Shown: positions 7,400 through 16,919 of the stretch, one piece after another
How the letters are laid out: each line of letters opens with the position of its first letter
How positions within the stretch are numbered: position 1 is the stretch's first letter
Source: a virus
Length of the DNA: 57,625 nt
Virus record (IMG/VR): IMGVR_UViG_3300036770_005327
Location: 1 to 57,625 of that record
Strand: one strand, 5' to 3'
The notes under the pieces: generated by a model
Databases searched by the model: none
Seen by the model: the letters and a program-made list of their open reading frames with translations, nothing else
Told to the model about the DNA's origin: nothing
Translations under genes and position numbers: made by a program

Positions 7400-10284
7400 C
7401 AGTACCATCTCCCAATCGCATAGCCTTTAAGCTTTGCTTTATAACCGCCCATTTGGCTAAAAAGAATGTAAATTGCTTGGTCACTTGTTGTGGTCGTAGC
7501 ACCAGCAGACAGCTTGACCGCACCTATTGGCCAACAAGCCGGACCTAGCGCTGCATCCATTTGTCCAGATGAATAAAATGTTGTCGGTGGCGAAACAAAA
7601 GCAGCAGGGAAATTCCAAGACAGAGTTGCACTGTACGTTGCACCAAAGTCGCCATGGCTCGGACCATAAAAAGTTCCAGACTCAAACCAGCATTCCTGCG
7701 TCCCGTCTGCGTACCGGATGTAACTACCATTGGCATTAGTGCCACGCTCAAAAACTGCACCTGCGGGCAATCCACCTGATTGGATTACAGTGCCTACGAT
7801 GTTTGAATTTTGATAGCGAAAAACCCAAGGTGTCCATACCCCGTTTATTTTTGACCTGACCCAGGTATCTCGATTAGTAACTGTTTCGTAATGTTGACGT
7901 ATATAGTCTGCACTAATGTAAAACTGAGTCACCCAGCCATTATAAACGCCCGGCCCATTTATTGGGCTGTTTGCATAAAACTCACCACTGACAGATGGTA
8001 AATTATTTAAATCGCTATTAACTGCAAGGCTAACAGATTTCCCAATTTCTAAAGCCGCCCTCGCAGAGGCAGGTGTCGTACCGATGTTCAGCAGGTTACC
8101 GGGATGATAAAGAAGGCTCCAATCACTATAGGGCTGCCCATCTGTCTTAGTCCTGAAAGCCATAGCCTGAACGTTGCCTCTGGCCGTATCGCAAATAGCT
8201 AACTGAGCGGCAGTGCTTGGGCTACGATGAACATCAATGATATGCCATGCAGACGTGCTATATGGAGCAGGCCTTGTGCCCAGGACTGCTCGATACAAAC
8301 CACCATAACCAAGCGTGTCACAGTTCACATCCCTTGAGATATCAAGGCCTATCCCGGCACTAACATCCCGCCATTGCGCATCCCAAACGCCGCCGTTCTT
8401 TTGCCGTTCAAATCTTCGTTTGTCCGTAGTCCAAAGGATTTGATAAGCAGTTGCAGACGATCCCCACTGCAGGTGCAGCAACATACATCCGGACAACGAA
8501 ATGGTGGTCCCACCATAATCAACAGGACCATTGGATGAGCCTGCGCCCCGGAGCTGGATAAACTGAGTCCGATCAACGGTATTTAAATCAACTTCAGAAA
8601 CAACGTTGTCAGCACCTTCGCCAAGCCCCCAGGCACCATTAATCATCAAAGCGCCAGCTGTTGCGTCCGTAACAGAGCTTTGCTTATTCAGATTGTCTGA
8701 ATGGATGATGTCAGCCCAACCGGACCATTCGTTATTAATGAGCCGGCGATACTTAACCATGCGCTCAGAGTTCAGCGAGTAAAACACTTGCATGGCGTAG
8801 TTAGACGCGGACCATGAATAGTGCTGTAAATAACCTTGGTTATTACCGGACTTCCCTGCGACAGGGCTACCTGTCCATGTATCCCCTAAGGCATAAAAGC
8901 CCGAGGTTCGAAGCGTGTCGGCGTTAGCGCCGCTTAAAAATGGCGTTGAGGCAACGCCTAACCCCTGATCGCCGGTGACAGTGATTTGCTTCCAGGCTGA
9001 CCAAGTGGTTGCGCTTTGTGCATGCCGCTCCCAACAAGGCACACCGATGACACCGCGAAAGCGTTGCCAGCTGTAGGTATATCCGTTACCACTGGTGATG
9101 TAACCTTCCATCGTGCCAAATGCGTTACCGCCAGGGCCGTTCGTGATTGCAACGACGTTAGATGTATAGTTACACCCCTGAGAGCCACATGCCGCAAATA
9201 CCGCTTCGGGTGTGCTGTCGCCATTAATGGCAATCGCAGCACGAAAGCTTGTGCCAAGACCAAACTCACCCAACTGCAGTTGAGCGCGCCAGGTTGTCCA
9301 AACACCGTTGACGTTATCCCGGTTAAACTGACGGTTGCCGACAACGGCAATTTGAGACGCCCGGACACTGGGCGAACCATTGGCGCGGATCACATGGATT
9401 AAGATGCCGCTGCCGGTGCCAGGTGAATTCAGCGTAACGCCGTTGCTGATTTCATAAAAACCACTGACAAGCACAGTGTTGCAGTCAGGACAATTGCGGC
9501 CACTGCCAGGGGTGAGGCCGAAACCTTGCTGCCATGACAACCAACCACCATTCGCCGAATGGCGCCAGAAAAAATCACCCGAAGTCGTACAGGCAATTTG
9601 CATGGCATCGACAGAGTTATAGCGGCAGACAATTAATGAGAACTGCTCAAGGCCAGCCGGCTTTACCCCGGCATTGCTTGATTGCACACGCCAGAACCCT
9701 GCAGGGATCGTATTACTATCTACAGAGCCGGTTAAGTAAACCGCTTTATCATGCGCGCCAAGACCAAAGGCTTCCTTTTTCAAGAGGGTATCAGGGGTTA
9801 AATCCTGTGAGTTTGCCTGCACCACAATCGAGGCGCGTAATGCGGCCAGGCGCTGAACTTCTGTATCAACTGCAGTCTGAATACCTTTGAGACTTGGCGA
9901 GGTGTGATCACGGCCAAAAACGTCCGTCATGCTGACAGAGTTTGGTGCAGTGAAAAATTCAGACATCGAGCGGAACACTTGCAGATTCGAGTCAAGAACC
10001 TGTGCAACCTGAGCGGCCAGCCGGCTCATACTCGTTGCTGAAAACACCGGCTTAATGGTGTAGCTGACGTTGGTTTTGCTAACGCTAAAGCTGCCATGAA
10101 CGCGCAGCTGTGTATCGCTAATCACAGCCGCGACTTCGAACCACTCTTTGTTATCGATGCTGAGCGCATCGCCTGGCATTGGCCGCGCCATGGCCGTGGC
10201 CCAATGTGTACCGGTGCCATTGACCAAATCGGTGCCGGCAACAAAGGTTATCTTGCCTTCTTTGTACCAATAGTTGACGTTCAT
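7399..10284 (-). CDS. tail fibre protein with pyocin-knob-like repeats
   Basis: 961 residues from ATG 10284, with AGGGG five bases upstream; a GTG at 10290 is a weaker alternative. The first about 100 residues (YWYKEGKITFVAGTDLVNG) look like the virion-attachment domain of tail fibres. The middle holds several repeats of the type GFYxxxxxWxGSPxxG ... YQxxYSxNxxRMxYRRxxNxxWSGW, the pattern of pyocin-knob or tail-fibre repeat domains found in fibres that bind surface polysaccharide. The last about 90 residues (GSYIRYADGTQECWFESGT) match the C-terminal receptor domain common in phage side fibres. No peptidase motif is visible. Confidence 0.85.
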   Translation of the reverse strand: MNVNYWYKEGKITFVAGTDLVNGTGTHWATAMARPMPGDALSIDNKEWFEVAAVISDTQLRVHGSFSVSKTNVSYTIKPVFSATSMSRLAAQVAQVLDSNLQVFRSMSEFFTAPNSVSMTDVFGRDHTSPSLKGIQTAVDTEVQRLAALRASIVVQANSQDLTPDTLLKKEAFGLGAHDKAVYLTGSVDSNTIPAGFWRVQSSNAGVKPAGLEQFSLIVCRYNSVDAMQIACTTSGDFFWRHSANGGWLSWQQGFGLTPGSGRNCPDCNTVLVSGFYEISNGVTLNSPGTGSGILIHVIRANGSPSVRASQIAVVGNRQFNRDNVNGVWTTWRAQLQLGEFGLGTSFRAAIAINGDSTPEAVFAACGSQGCNYTSNVVAITNGPGGNAFGTMEGYITSGNGYTYSWQRFRGVIGVPCWERHAQSATTWSAWKQITVTGDQGLGVASTPFLSGANADTLRTSGFYALGDTWTGSPVAGKSGNNQGYLQHYSWSASNYAMQVFYSLNSERMVKYRRLINNEWSGWADIIHSDNLNKQSSVTDATAGALMINGAWGLGEGADNVVSEVDLNTVDRTQFIQLRGAGSSNGPVDYGGTTISLSGCMLLHLQWGSSATAYQILWTTDKRRFERQKNGGVWDAQWRDVSAGIGLDISRDVNCDTLGYGGLYRAVLGTRPAPYSTSAWHIIDVHRSPSTAAQLAICDTARGNVQAMAFRTKTDGQPYSDWSLLYHPGNLLNIGTTPASARAALEIGKSVSLAVNSDLNNLPSVSGEFYANSPINGPGVYNGWVTQFYISADYIRQHYETVTNRDTWVRSKINGVWTPWVFRYQNSNIVGTVIQSGGLPAGAVFERGTNANGSYIRYADGTQECWFESGTFYGPSHGDFGATYSATLSWNFPAAFVSPPTTFYSSGQMDAALGPACWPIGAVKLSAGATTTTSDQAIYILFSQMGGYKAKLKGYAIGRWY

Positions 10285-10292
10285 TGGCACCC

Positions 10293-10928
10293 CTACCGCA
10301 TCGCCTGATCAGCTTGCATTTTGATGCCGAGCGCTTCATTAAAAGAAATCAGGTGCATCCGGGCGCGGCCATCGCCGCCCTGGACAAACTTGCCCACTTT
10401 AGAGAAACCACGAAACAGGATGTAATCAAGCACCGGGTTGTAGTACACATCATCAATGGGCATTTGTGCCGTGGGCACTTGAGCCGGAGTGATTTGTGGT
10501 GGCACATAGGAATAACTAATCAGCACTTTTGTAGCTGCAGCCACTGCAGGGTAAAGATAAAAATTCTTTGGATCGCGCTGGTCATAGATATAGTGCTGAG
10601 CAACGCCCACCGGCGCAGCCTGCGAATGCCAATCAGGCCGACTACTGTCCATCAGGGCCATATCCATTTCTGTGATACTGCGCTTATCAGCGCCTTCATT
10701 GCGCAGTACGCGAATAAGGCGCAGCGCGTCAGCTGGCAATTGCTGCAAAGTCCCAAGCACACAGTTAAGAACCAGCTGCTTTGCATGTGCATCAGGCCTG
10801 GCTGCAATCACCGCTAAGATAGCGGCGTTATACCAACCGGCTAATTCTTCTTCTATCCAGAACGTTTTTTCAGTGTCAACCAGCGTATGCCGGGCCTGAT
10901 CAAGGATCGTTTTAACTGCAACAGCCAT
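10293..10928 (-). CDS. DUF6682-like head-tail adaptor protein
   Basis: 211 residues from ATG 10928, with AAGGT nine bases upstream. The pattern LPADALRLIRVLRNEG, then DSSRPDWH, then YDQRDPKNFYLYPAV is one I associate with DUF6682, found next to the capsid and tail genes of podoviruses and proposed to act as an adaptor at the portal. Its C-terminal half has a beta stretch and a helical tail. It ends eight bases before the tail fibre start, and its own TAG forms part of that gene's ribosome site. Family by recalled pattern; the adaptor role is inference. Confidence 0.65.
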   Translation of the reverse strand: MAVAVKTILDQARHTLVDTEKTFWIEEELAGWYNAAILAVIAARPDAHAKQLVLNCVLGTLQQLPADALRLIRVLRNEGADKRSITEMDMALMDSSRPDWHSQAAPVGVAQHYIYDQRDPKNFYLYPAVAAATKVLISYSYVPPQITPAQVPTAQMPIDDVYYNPVLDYILFRGFSKVGKFVQGGDGRARMHLISFNEALGIKMQADQAMR

Positions 10929-10937
10929 GGTGTTACC

Positions 10938-11498
10938 TTAAAAAAATTGGTGCTTGGTTTGGGCTTCATAAATCCGCGCGGCTTTGTTCAACGAGAACTG
11001 CACTGCATCACTGCAGCCGCTGTCGAACATGCTTTGGTAGCGTTCAATTTGATGTTTGCTAAGAGCCCAGGCCTTTTTCTCGTCCTGGCCTAAGTCAGCA
11101 GCAGCGCCCATACAAATTTCACTGCGATAGCGGTCGTAGATATCTCTATCGACGGTTTGAACGTCAGCCGTTGGGAACACGGAAAGAACAACTTTAAGAT
11201 GACCGGTCATCCGCTTTTTCAGGCGGATGCTGTCGCCATCCAGTTCGAAATGCGTACCTTCCGTCAGGGGGTTGCCATCCATGGCGGCTGCAACAATAGA
11301 ATTGATCCGGGTATGTTCCGGCGTGGTCAGCTCCAGACTGGTGAAATGGCTGGCCACCTGAAATTGATTTTCATGTTGCCAGCAGTAACTTTGCTTACAG
11401 TGCGTGGCAATTGCATCAAGGACGGCCTCCCGCGCCAGGAACCACGGAACCTGAATATATCGGTTCAGGGTTCTTTCAAATTGCTGCAGCTCGACCAT
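10938..11498 (-). CDS. head-completion / tail-joining protein candidate
   Basis: 186 residues, starting at ATG 11498 inside the stop of the gene before it (TAATG). It is mixed alpha/beta, with the pattern GNPLTEGTHFELDGDSIRLKK in the centre and a helical C-terminus that includes CMGAAADLGQDEKKAW. Size and place between the capsid-side proteins and the putative adaptor fit a head-completion protein in the late operon. No catalytic motif is seen. I do not recognise the family by name. Confidence 0.6.
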   Translation of the reverse strand: MVELQQFERTLNRYIQVPWFLAREAVLDAIATHCKQSYCWQHENQFQVASHFTSLELTTPEHTRINSIVAAAMDGNPLTEGTHFELDGDSIRLKKRMTGHLKVVLSVFPTADVQTVDRDIYDRYRSEICMGAAADLGQDEKKAWALSKHQIERYQSMFDSGCSDAVQFSLNKAARIYEAQTKHQFF

Positions 11499-11989
11499 TA
11501 CTGATCACCTGCAGGTTGTTGTTGTGCGGCCCACAGTGCTTGCGCTTTTTCAGGGTTATCAAGCAAATACTTGGTATAGGCCTCCACAACGGTGGATTCC
11601 ATATCCGCACGCAGATCCGTCGAAGATAGAGTCAACCCCAGAGTTTTCACCAGCTCATGTTGTTCGACGCTTTCTTTTCTTGGGAAATTACGCAGCTCAA
11701 CTCTGAGCTTGTGAGCTTGGTCACTGACAAATGAGCCGTGAATAAACTCTGCCGGCTTTACTACTGGCTCAACAACTTGTTCGCCATTCACAAAACGCTC
11801 CCATTTTGGTGATTCAGACAGGCAATAGACATCCGGGTGCAAGTGGCACATTTGATTGGCAACCGATGATGGCACCATTTGTACTTCACCCGGCATCCAG
11901 GTCAGATTGGTGCCATAAATCGTGTCACGCTTGATTGACTTGGTGCCGAGATAACCGACACCGGTATAGATAATTGCATTGATGCTCAT
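11498..11989 (-). CDS. virion-module protein, function unknown
   Basis: 163 residues from ATG 11989, with AGGAA eight bases upstream. The first 70 residues are beta-rich (KRDTIYGTNLTWMPGEVQMV) and could form a small barrel. The last 80 are helical and charged and end in AQALWAAQQQPAGDQ. Position right after the small capsid-associated gene points to a minor head or neck part. The family is not recognised. Confidence 0.65.
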   Translation of the reverse strand: MSINAIIYTGVGYLGTKSIKRDTIYGTNLTWMPGEVQMVPSSVANQMCHLHPDVYCLSESPKWERFVNGEQVVEPVVKPAEFIHGSFVSDQAHKLRVELRNFPRKESVEQHELVKTLGLTLSSTDLRADMESTVVEAYTKYLLDNPEKAQALWAAQQQPAGDQ

Positions 11990-12046
11990 TCATGAATTCC
12001 TGAGGTTCTTAAGAGAACGGCAGAGCAAGCCCTGCCGGATTGGTGC

Positions 12047-12460
12047 TTACAGCTTGTGACTGACACCGGTAGAGCGGTATTCAACCAGGACGTCATAGCG
12101 GCCTGTTTGCACCGCACCTTTGACCGTCAGAATGAGTTGTGAGCGGGTATCAACGACCACAGGCACACCTTCGAATTTTTTAACACCAGCGGTAGCAGAT
12201 GCTGCGACGGCCAAAAATTCAGTAGGTTTGCTTGCAGTGCCATCCATAGGTGCAATACCTAAGTCAAACGTTGCGTTCGCGCCCATGGCAGCGTGATTGA
12301 CCCGGATTTCATCAATCGTCATACCGGCATCAAAGGTGCCTAAAATCACGACTTCATTGATTGGCGCGGCAGCGAGCTGGACGAACAAATGACTACGACT
12401 GGCATTGCCATGAGCGCCGAGGTAGTGTTTTGCGGTAGAGGTAGGTGCGTTAATTGGCAT
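12047..12460 (-). CDS. capsid-associated beta-rich protein (decoration-like)
   Basis: 137 residues when started at ATG 12460 with GGAAT upstream; GTG 12463 is an alternative. The protein is nearly all beta strand (EVVILGTFDAGMTIDEIRV, then FDLGIAPMDG), without charged clusters or cysteines. It lies directly downstream of the major capsid gene, separated only by a strong terminator hairpin. In phages with N4-gp56-type capsids the adjacent small beta protein is often a decoration or head-fibre protein, but I cannot confirm that here. Confidence 0.6.
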   Translation of the reverse strand: MPINAPTSTAKHYLGAHGNASRSHLFVQLAAAPINEVVILGTFDAGMTIDEIRVNHAAMGANATFDLGIAPMDGTASKPTEFLAVAASATAGVKKFEGVPVVVDTRSQLILTVKGAVQTGRYDVLVEYRSTGVSHKL

Positions 12461-12481
12461 CACCGATTCCTTTTTTAAGTG

Positions 12482-12510
12482 AAAAAAAAGGGAGCAAATG
12501 AAATGCTCCC
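12482..12510 (-). terminator. intrinsic terminator after the major capsid gene
   Basis: On the minus strand GGGAGCA - TTTCATT - TGCTCCC forms a seven-pair stem followed by eight T. It lies nine bases after the capsid stop and before the next late gene. Without antitermination it would make the capsid transcript far more abundant than the tail genes downstream. Confidence 0.9.
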
Positions 12511-12518
12511 GTTTGTAC

Positions 12519-13727
12519 TTAGTTGCCTACGGCCGTATCAACGATAATCCGGCCATGGTCGTGCAACACGCCATCCCGATCGCGGAATTGCAGGGCTTTT
12601 TTGCCATTGCAATACCCGATGGTGTATTCCTTGATGTTGCCGTTATCCTTCTCATCTTCCCGGATAGAGAAGTGACTGTTGGCCGTTTTGGTGCGGCCAT
12701 GGGCATAGGCCAGGGCTTGTGAACCCAGCAGGAAAGCCCGCTCGATGTTGACCGATGCAGTCTGCAATGTGGTGGTCGCGTCGGCGTTGTTCTGCGACAC
12801 GCGGACCTGAGAGCCGGCATTAAACCGGATCCGGCGGTTCATCCGGCGGACCATGATTTTGTCTTTCATCAGGTAGTCGCCAGTGAACAGCGGATGCTTG
12901 AAGCCTTTTGAGCGGTTCATTGCACTGGCAACCAGCTTGTTAAAGTCAGCGGTGCTTGATTGGTTCTGCAGATCACGCCACTGACGAGGCGTGACAAACA
13001 GGATATAGAACGGGTTTTCATCCGCAGCTTCATCGCCTGCCAGGGCAACGTGCTTGATTGGACTTGCCATTTCCTGCAGGTACAGGGACAGGTTATCGAT
13101 CGTAGTCAGAGACATTAAATCAGAGCTGTCGATGTTTTGTACTGAGGTTGCATCACCGCCGTAAAAATGGCGTGAGAATGTCGGCGGCACTACAGGGTTG
13201 ACCATGATTTCAGCGTATTCAGGGTCTGTTTCCAGCGGCACGATCAGGTTTGAGTTGTAATCAGAACCCCGAGCGCCGGCCAGGTGGTAGAGCGTGGTTT
13301 CTTCATCCAGGTCTTTATACCAGGACTTGAGCAGCGCCTGGGCAATTTGGTTGATCGGCTGTCCAATGGTTTGGACAAACATCGCACCACCGTTATCAAC
13401 CACGTGACGACCTTGGTTAATACCGACCGTATCCTGGGCGAATGTCATGGTATCTGAACGATTTTCCACACGTCTATCGCCCATCGTCGGCCGGCCGGTG
13501 AGCCGGTGCACGATGTCCACCGTCACCTGCTGACCAGGTTGTGTGGTTAAGTCAGTGACGCGAACAATTGGCGCGCCGGAATCGGTTTGCATTTTGCCGA
13601 TTTCAGCAATGCCTTTTGGTGCTGGGCCCGTCAACATATTGGTCATGTTGTGGGTCCGGGTCGCGGCAGCAAAAAGCGCCGCGTTACGAATAATCGGCGT
13701 TAACGCCGGTGTTTTTTGTACTGGCAT
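12519..13727 (-). CDS. major capsid protein, N4-gp56 family-like
   Basis: 402 residues from ATG 13727, with AGGAA eight bases upstream. The N-terminus (LFAAATRTHNMTNMLTG) and the sequence YHLAGARGSDYN near residue 150 match the N4 gp56 (DUF4043) major capsid family. So do the DRRVENRSDTMTFAQD loop and a helical segment with PRQWRDLQNQSSTADFN. This is a HK97-fold capsid protein. It follows the scaffold gene and is followed by a strong intrinsic terminator, the expected place for the most abundant virion protein. Confidence 0.88.
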   Translation of the reverse strand: MPVQKTPALTPIIRNAALFAAATRTHNMTNMLTGPAPKGIAEIGKMQTDSGAPIVRVTDLTTQPGQQVTVDIVHRLTGRPTMGDRRVENRSDTMTFAQDTVGINQGRHVVDNGGAMFVQTIGQPINQIAQALLKSWYKDLDEETTLYHLAGARGSDYNSNLIVPLETDPEYAEIMVNPVVPPTFSRHFYGGDATSVQNIDSSDLMSLTTIDNLSLYLQEMASPIKHVALAGDEAADENPFYILFVTPRQWRDLQNQSSTADFNKLVASAMNRSKGFKHPLFTGDYLMKDKIMVRRMNRRIRFNAGSQVRVSQNNADATTTLQTASVNIERAFLLGSQALAYAHGRTKTANSHFSIREDEKDNGNIKEYTIGYCNGKKALQFRDRDGVLHDHGRIIVDTAVGN

Positions 13728-13750
13728 TTCAGTTTCCTAAATGAATATGG

Positions 13751-14743
13751 TTAAAAACCAAGAGCAGCCAACACCCGGTCTTGCTCTGCAGAGGACATAC
13801 TGTTCAGGCGGTGCTGGATCTGGGCTTCGGTTAAACCTTCGAATTGTTTTTCAATGGGTGCTGTCACGTCTGACGTCGTACCGGGGATCCCGCTCAGTGA
13901 GAACGGCGGGTCAATGTCATCGACATTGATATCTTTTTTGTTCTGCTTGGCGGGTTGCTTAAGGATGGCCGGTGCCATCTGGCGCATCACTTCGCTGAAC
14001 CGTTCTTGCAGTGGTTTGTCTTGCCAGGCTTTATCGCCCCGCAAGCGCACATCAATTGCAGTTGCCTGGGCGCGCAAGCTTGGGTCTTGCATCACTTCTC
14101 GAAGACCTTCGACCTGATCAATTGTCTTTTCGACAACTGAGGTTGGAGAGTCATCTTCAACAGGCGCAGCGGCTTTGGCCGTAGCCGGCTGAGCCTGTTG
14201 TGTCAGTTGTTGCTGGAGCTGCGCGACCAGTCTTTCAGTGGCCAGTAGTTTGTGACCCAGCTTTTGGGCCACAGCGCCGACATCACCGTATTCTTCGAGC
14301 TCATCAAGCTCCTTTGCAGTCAAGGTCATTTCAGAGGGCAACTGGGCGGGAGTGAGCCCCGCTTTTTTCAGCTGTTCAGCTAACAAATCCGCTTTTTGAG
14401 ATGTGGCCTGATGCAACTCGGCAAGGTTCTTTGCCTCCTGCAACTGGCGTTCACTATCTTCAAGCTGTTGCTTCAACTGCTGCTTTTCGAGCCGCTCTTT
14501 TTCCAGGACGTCAAAAGGAATGACGTGTTCACCATTTTTAGACAGGATCCCAGCTGGTAGTGCTGGACTGTTTTCGTCGCCATCTTCCTGAGGCGTTTTT
14601 GTCGCTGGCTTGCCGGTGGACGGCACGGCGTCTTCTACGTCCATTTCTTGGCCATCGAGATATTGGATTGCGCGCTCGATATTGTCGGGATCGCCGCTAT
14701 TTAACAGCGCTTCAATGTCTTGTTCGCTCAATACATTTGTCAT
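13751..14743 (-). CDS. scaffolding protein
   Basis: 330 residues from ATG 14743, with GGAG seven bases upstream; the TTG at 14755 has no room for a ribosome site. The protein is acidic at the start and strongly helical. It has a long Gln/Glu/Leu-rich coiled coil (residues about 80-165, KERLEKQQLKQQLEDSERQL), then a Lys-rich region near 275 and a short C-terminal helix. This composition, together with its place between portal and capsid genes, is typical of phage assembly scaffolds. No protease motif is seen, so it is probably a scaffold without maturation protease activity. Confidence 0.8.
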   Translation of the reverse strand: MTNVLSEQDIEALLNSGDPDNIERAIQYLDGQEMDVEDAVPSTGKPATKTPQEDGDENSPALPAGILSKNGEHVIPFDVLEKERLEKQQLKQQLEDSERQLQEAKNLAELHQATSQKADLLAEQLKKAGLTPAQLPSEMTLTAKELDELEEYGDVGAVAQKLGHKLLATERLVAQLQQQLTQQAQPATAKAAAPVEDDSPTSVVEKTIDQVEGLREVMQDPSLRAQATAIDVRLRGDKAWQDKPLQERFSEVMRQMAPAILKQPAKQNKKDINVDDIDPPFSLSGIPGTTSDVTAPIEKQFEGLTEAQIQHRLNSMSSAEQDRVLAALGF

Positions 14744-14758
14744 GTGAAACTCCAATGC

Positions 14759-14779
14759 AAAAAGCCGCAGAAGCGGCTT
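14759..14779 (-). terminator. intrinsic terminator between portal and scaffold genes
   Basis: On the minus strand AAGCCGC - TTCT - GCGGCTT forms a seven-pair stem followed by a short T run (TTTTTG when the stem end is counted). It lies between the portal stop (14802) and the scaffold start (14743). The T run is short, so it is probably a partial terminator or an RNA-end stabiliser. Confidence 0.7.
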
Positions 14780-14801
14780 AGAAGGTGTGGTGTGTGGTCA
14801 G

Positions 14802-16919
14802 TTATGCAGCGGCGGGGACGTTCGCCATCATGCGTTTAATCAGGGCGTCTAAGTTGGCGCGCTGGTCAGCACTGTGCTGCTGACTCTGGATATCCTGTTG
14901 CTGAACCATGCCTGTTATTTTTGCCAGGATTTCTTTGGCTCTTGCGGCCATCAGTGCCGGCGCTTCCTGTTCAGTTTGTGCTTTACGGCTGGCCAGCTCG
15001 GCATTCGCTGCAGCCAGTTCAGCTTGTGATTGTGTCAGCTGCGCTTTGGCTTGGGCTTCGGCCAACACGGCTTGCTGCGTTGCCATTTCAACAGCCAGCG
15101 CCATTTGCTGACGTTGCTGTGCAGCGGCATGCTCGGCTCTGGCGGCTTCGTCCATTTCGTTTGGATCAACGCCTTGGCCAATGGCCTGCTGAATTTTCTT
15201 CATCAGCTCCGCTTTGCGCGGTAACTCTGATAATTCCAGAATGTCATTGAGTAAAATCAGCTTGATGTTATCTGGCACTGTGGCCGCCAACGCCATCAGG
15301 CGTTCCAGCATCTGAGCACGATAACCAGGCGAACTGGAGATATCAGCCAGGACAACTTTGCGGCTGAGCATACTGACCTGATTATTGACTTCACCGGTAT
15401 CCGCGCGCTGATTCAGGATCAACGTTTCGGTTTTCTTCATTGGATTGCTGGCATAGACCTTGACCTGCCGTTCTTCATTGCCGATATCCTCGGCAATCAG
15501 ATTCAACAGCAGATTACCAACCAGCTGCTTGCCCGTTCTGAAGTTGTCGTAAAGCTCTGCCATCGTGACAGTGCCCTGTTCCACCAAGCTATTGATGGCA
15601 ATACCGGATGTTGCCCCACCTTCACTACGGCCAAGCATCGCGTTGTAGACACCAGACACAGACTGGATCTGCTTTTCGGCGTCCTGCATGACCTGGAACT
15701 GCTGGGCAGCGATGTTGGATTCATCCCGGATCTTAAATCCGCTTTCTTTATTCTTGCGGTTGGGGTTCAGTTTGATGATGCCATCGACCCGAGCAACGGC
15801 GCTATGCAGCTCAGTGTCTGTCATCGCTACGGCGTCAGAATCCATGATCACCTGGCGCGCTTTTAACAGCCAGGTCAGGGTGCTGCGCCGGAAATTCAGT
15901 TCGTCTTGTGGCCCCATCATGGCGCGGATCAAGCCATACGGCACACGGCTTCGACCCTCGCGATAGCCGAAGAACGGCACCACAGGGAACTCATTATGCG
16001 GGTATGGCGAAGGGCCATCATGGATAAGATGTGGACCTAAATAAATCGCTCTAAACATCCGGGCATAACGGGTGGTTTTCAGCTGGACATGGCCAGCATT
16101 CACCAAGGAGCGATGCAACGGATTGTTTTTGTTAAACAACGCCGTTTCACCGTTACGCGATACCATGGCTTGGCCAACATCGAACTTACGGTAATAGATA
16201 TCAAAAAACCTGACGCGCCGGCGCAGGCTGTCATTCCACTGCTCATTGGTCAGCAATGAACTTTGCGACGTGATTTGCCAGCCAGCCACCAAATCAGGAT
16301 TTACCTGATGGCTATCAAGCGTGAGCAATGCAGGCCAGCCGTCGAGACAACCTTTCACCAGATCTTTATGCTTCGGAGCCACCAGTAGCGCTTGGTCTTC
16401 ATCCATCCAGCGCTCAATCACGACATAACGGCAGTCTTTCCAATCGGCGCGCCGGCTACGCCAATCCCACCACACACTTGTCCAGTCGAGCGTATCCACA
16501 ATGTAGGGATCACCAAACAAGTCATCATTGCGGCGCACTTCAACAAAACCGGCACCGCTTTTAACCTGGCATGCAAATGCGTCAGAGTTGGCGCGGTCAG
16601 CGCCTGACATTCGGGCCGCTTCGTTCAACCGCTCGTTTAAGTATTCGTTGACCAGTGCGCCTTCTTCATCATCTGCGCGGACCTGCCAATCTGTCCGGCT
16701 TTTAGCTTCCATGCCTAAGACGCCGTTGATGGTCGGCGCGACATAGTTATTGATGATCACGGGCTGACCGCGTTCACGCATCGCCTGTTCAACTTCTGGA
16801 AGTAAATGCCGGCCTTCGTAGTAGGCTTCTGCAACAGCGGCTTCTGTGCGCCATTCTGGTTGCTGATGCAAATCTGATAGCAGATTTTCAATCAGGGATT
16901 GTTTTCGATAGGCGGTCAT
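14802..16919 (-). CDS. portal protein, P22-like
   Basis: 705 residues from ATG 16919, overlapping the terminase TGA; a TTG at 16928 is possible but lies deeper in that gene. The pattern MTAYRKQSLIENLLSD, RGQPVIINNYVAPTINGVLG and KSRTDWQVRADDEEG matches P22-type portals. So do the wing region (FRAIYLGPHLIHDGPSPYPH, residues about 290-320) and a C-terminal long helix with Gln/Ala-rich coiled coil (residues about 610-700), the barrel-like tail. Length is close to P22 gp1 (725 residues). It forms the dodecameric DNA channel at the capsid vertex. Confidence 0.88.
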   Translation of the reverse strand: MTAYRKQSLIENLLSDLHQQPEWRTEAAVAEAYYEGRHLLPEVEQAMRERGQPVIINNYVAPTINGVLGMEAKSRTDWQVRADDEEGALVNEYLNERLNEAARMSGADRANSDAFACQVKSGAGFVEVRRNDDLFGDPYIVDTLDWTSVWWDWRSRRADWKDCRYVVIERWMDEDQALLVAPKHKDLVKGCLDGWPALLTLDSHQVNPDLVAGWQITSQSSLLTNEQWNDSLRRRVRFFDIYYRKFDVGQAMVSRNGETALFNKNNPLHRSLVNAGHVQLKTTRYARMFRAIYLGPHLIHDGPSPYPHNEFPVVPFFGYREGRSRVPYGLIRAMMGPQDELNFRRSTLTWLLKARQVIMDSDAVAMTDTELHSAVARVDGIIKLNPNRKNKESGFKIRDESNIAAQQFQVMQDAEKQIQSVSGVYNAMLGRSEGGATSGIAINSLVEQGTVTMAELYDNFRTGKQLVGNLLLNLIAEDIGNEERQVKVYASNPMKKTETLILNQRADTGEVNNQVSMLSRKVVLADISSSPGYRAQMLERLMALAATVPDNIKLILLNDILELSELPRKAELMKKIQQAIGQGVDPNEMDEAARAEHAAAQQRQQMALAVEMATQQAVLAEAQAKAQLTQSQAELAAANAELASRKAQTEQEAPALMAARAKEILAKITGMVQQQDIQSQQHSADQRANLDALIKRMMANVPAAA

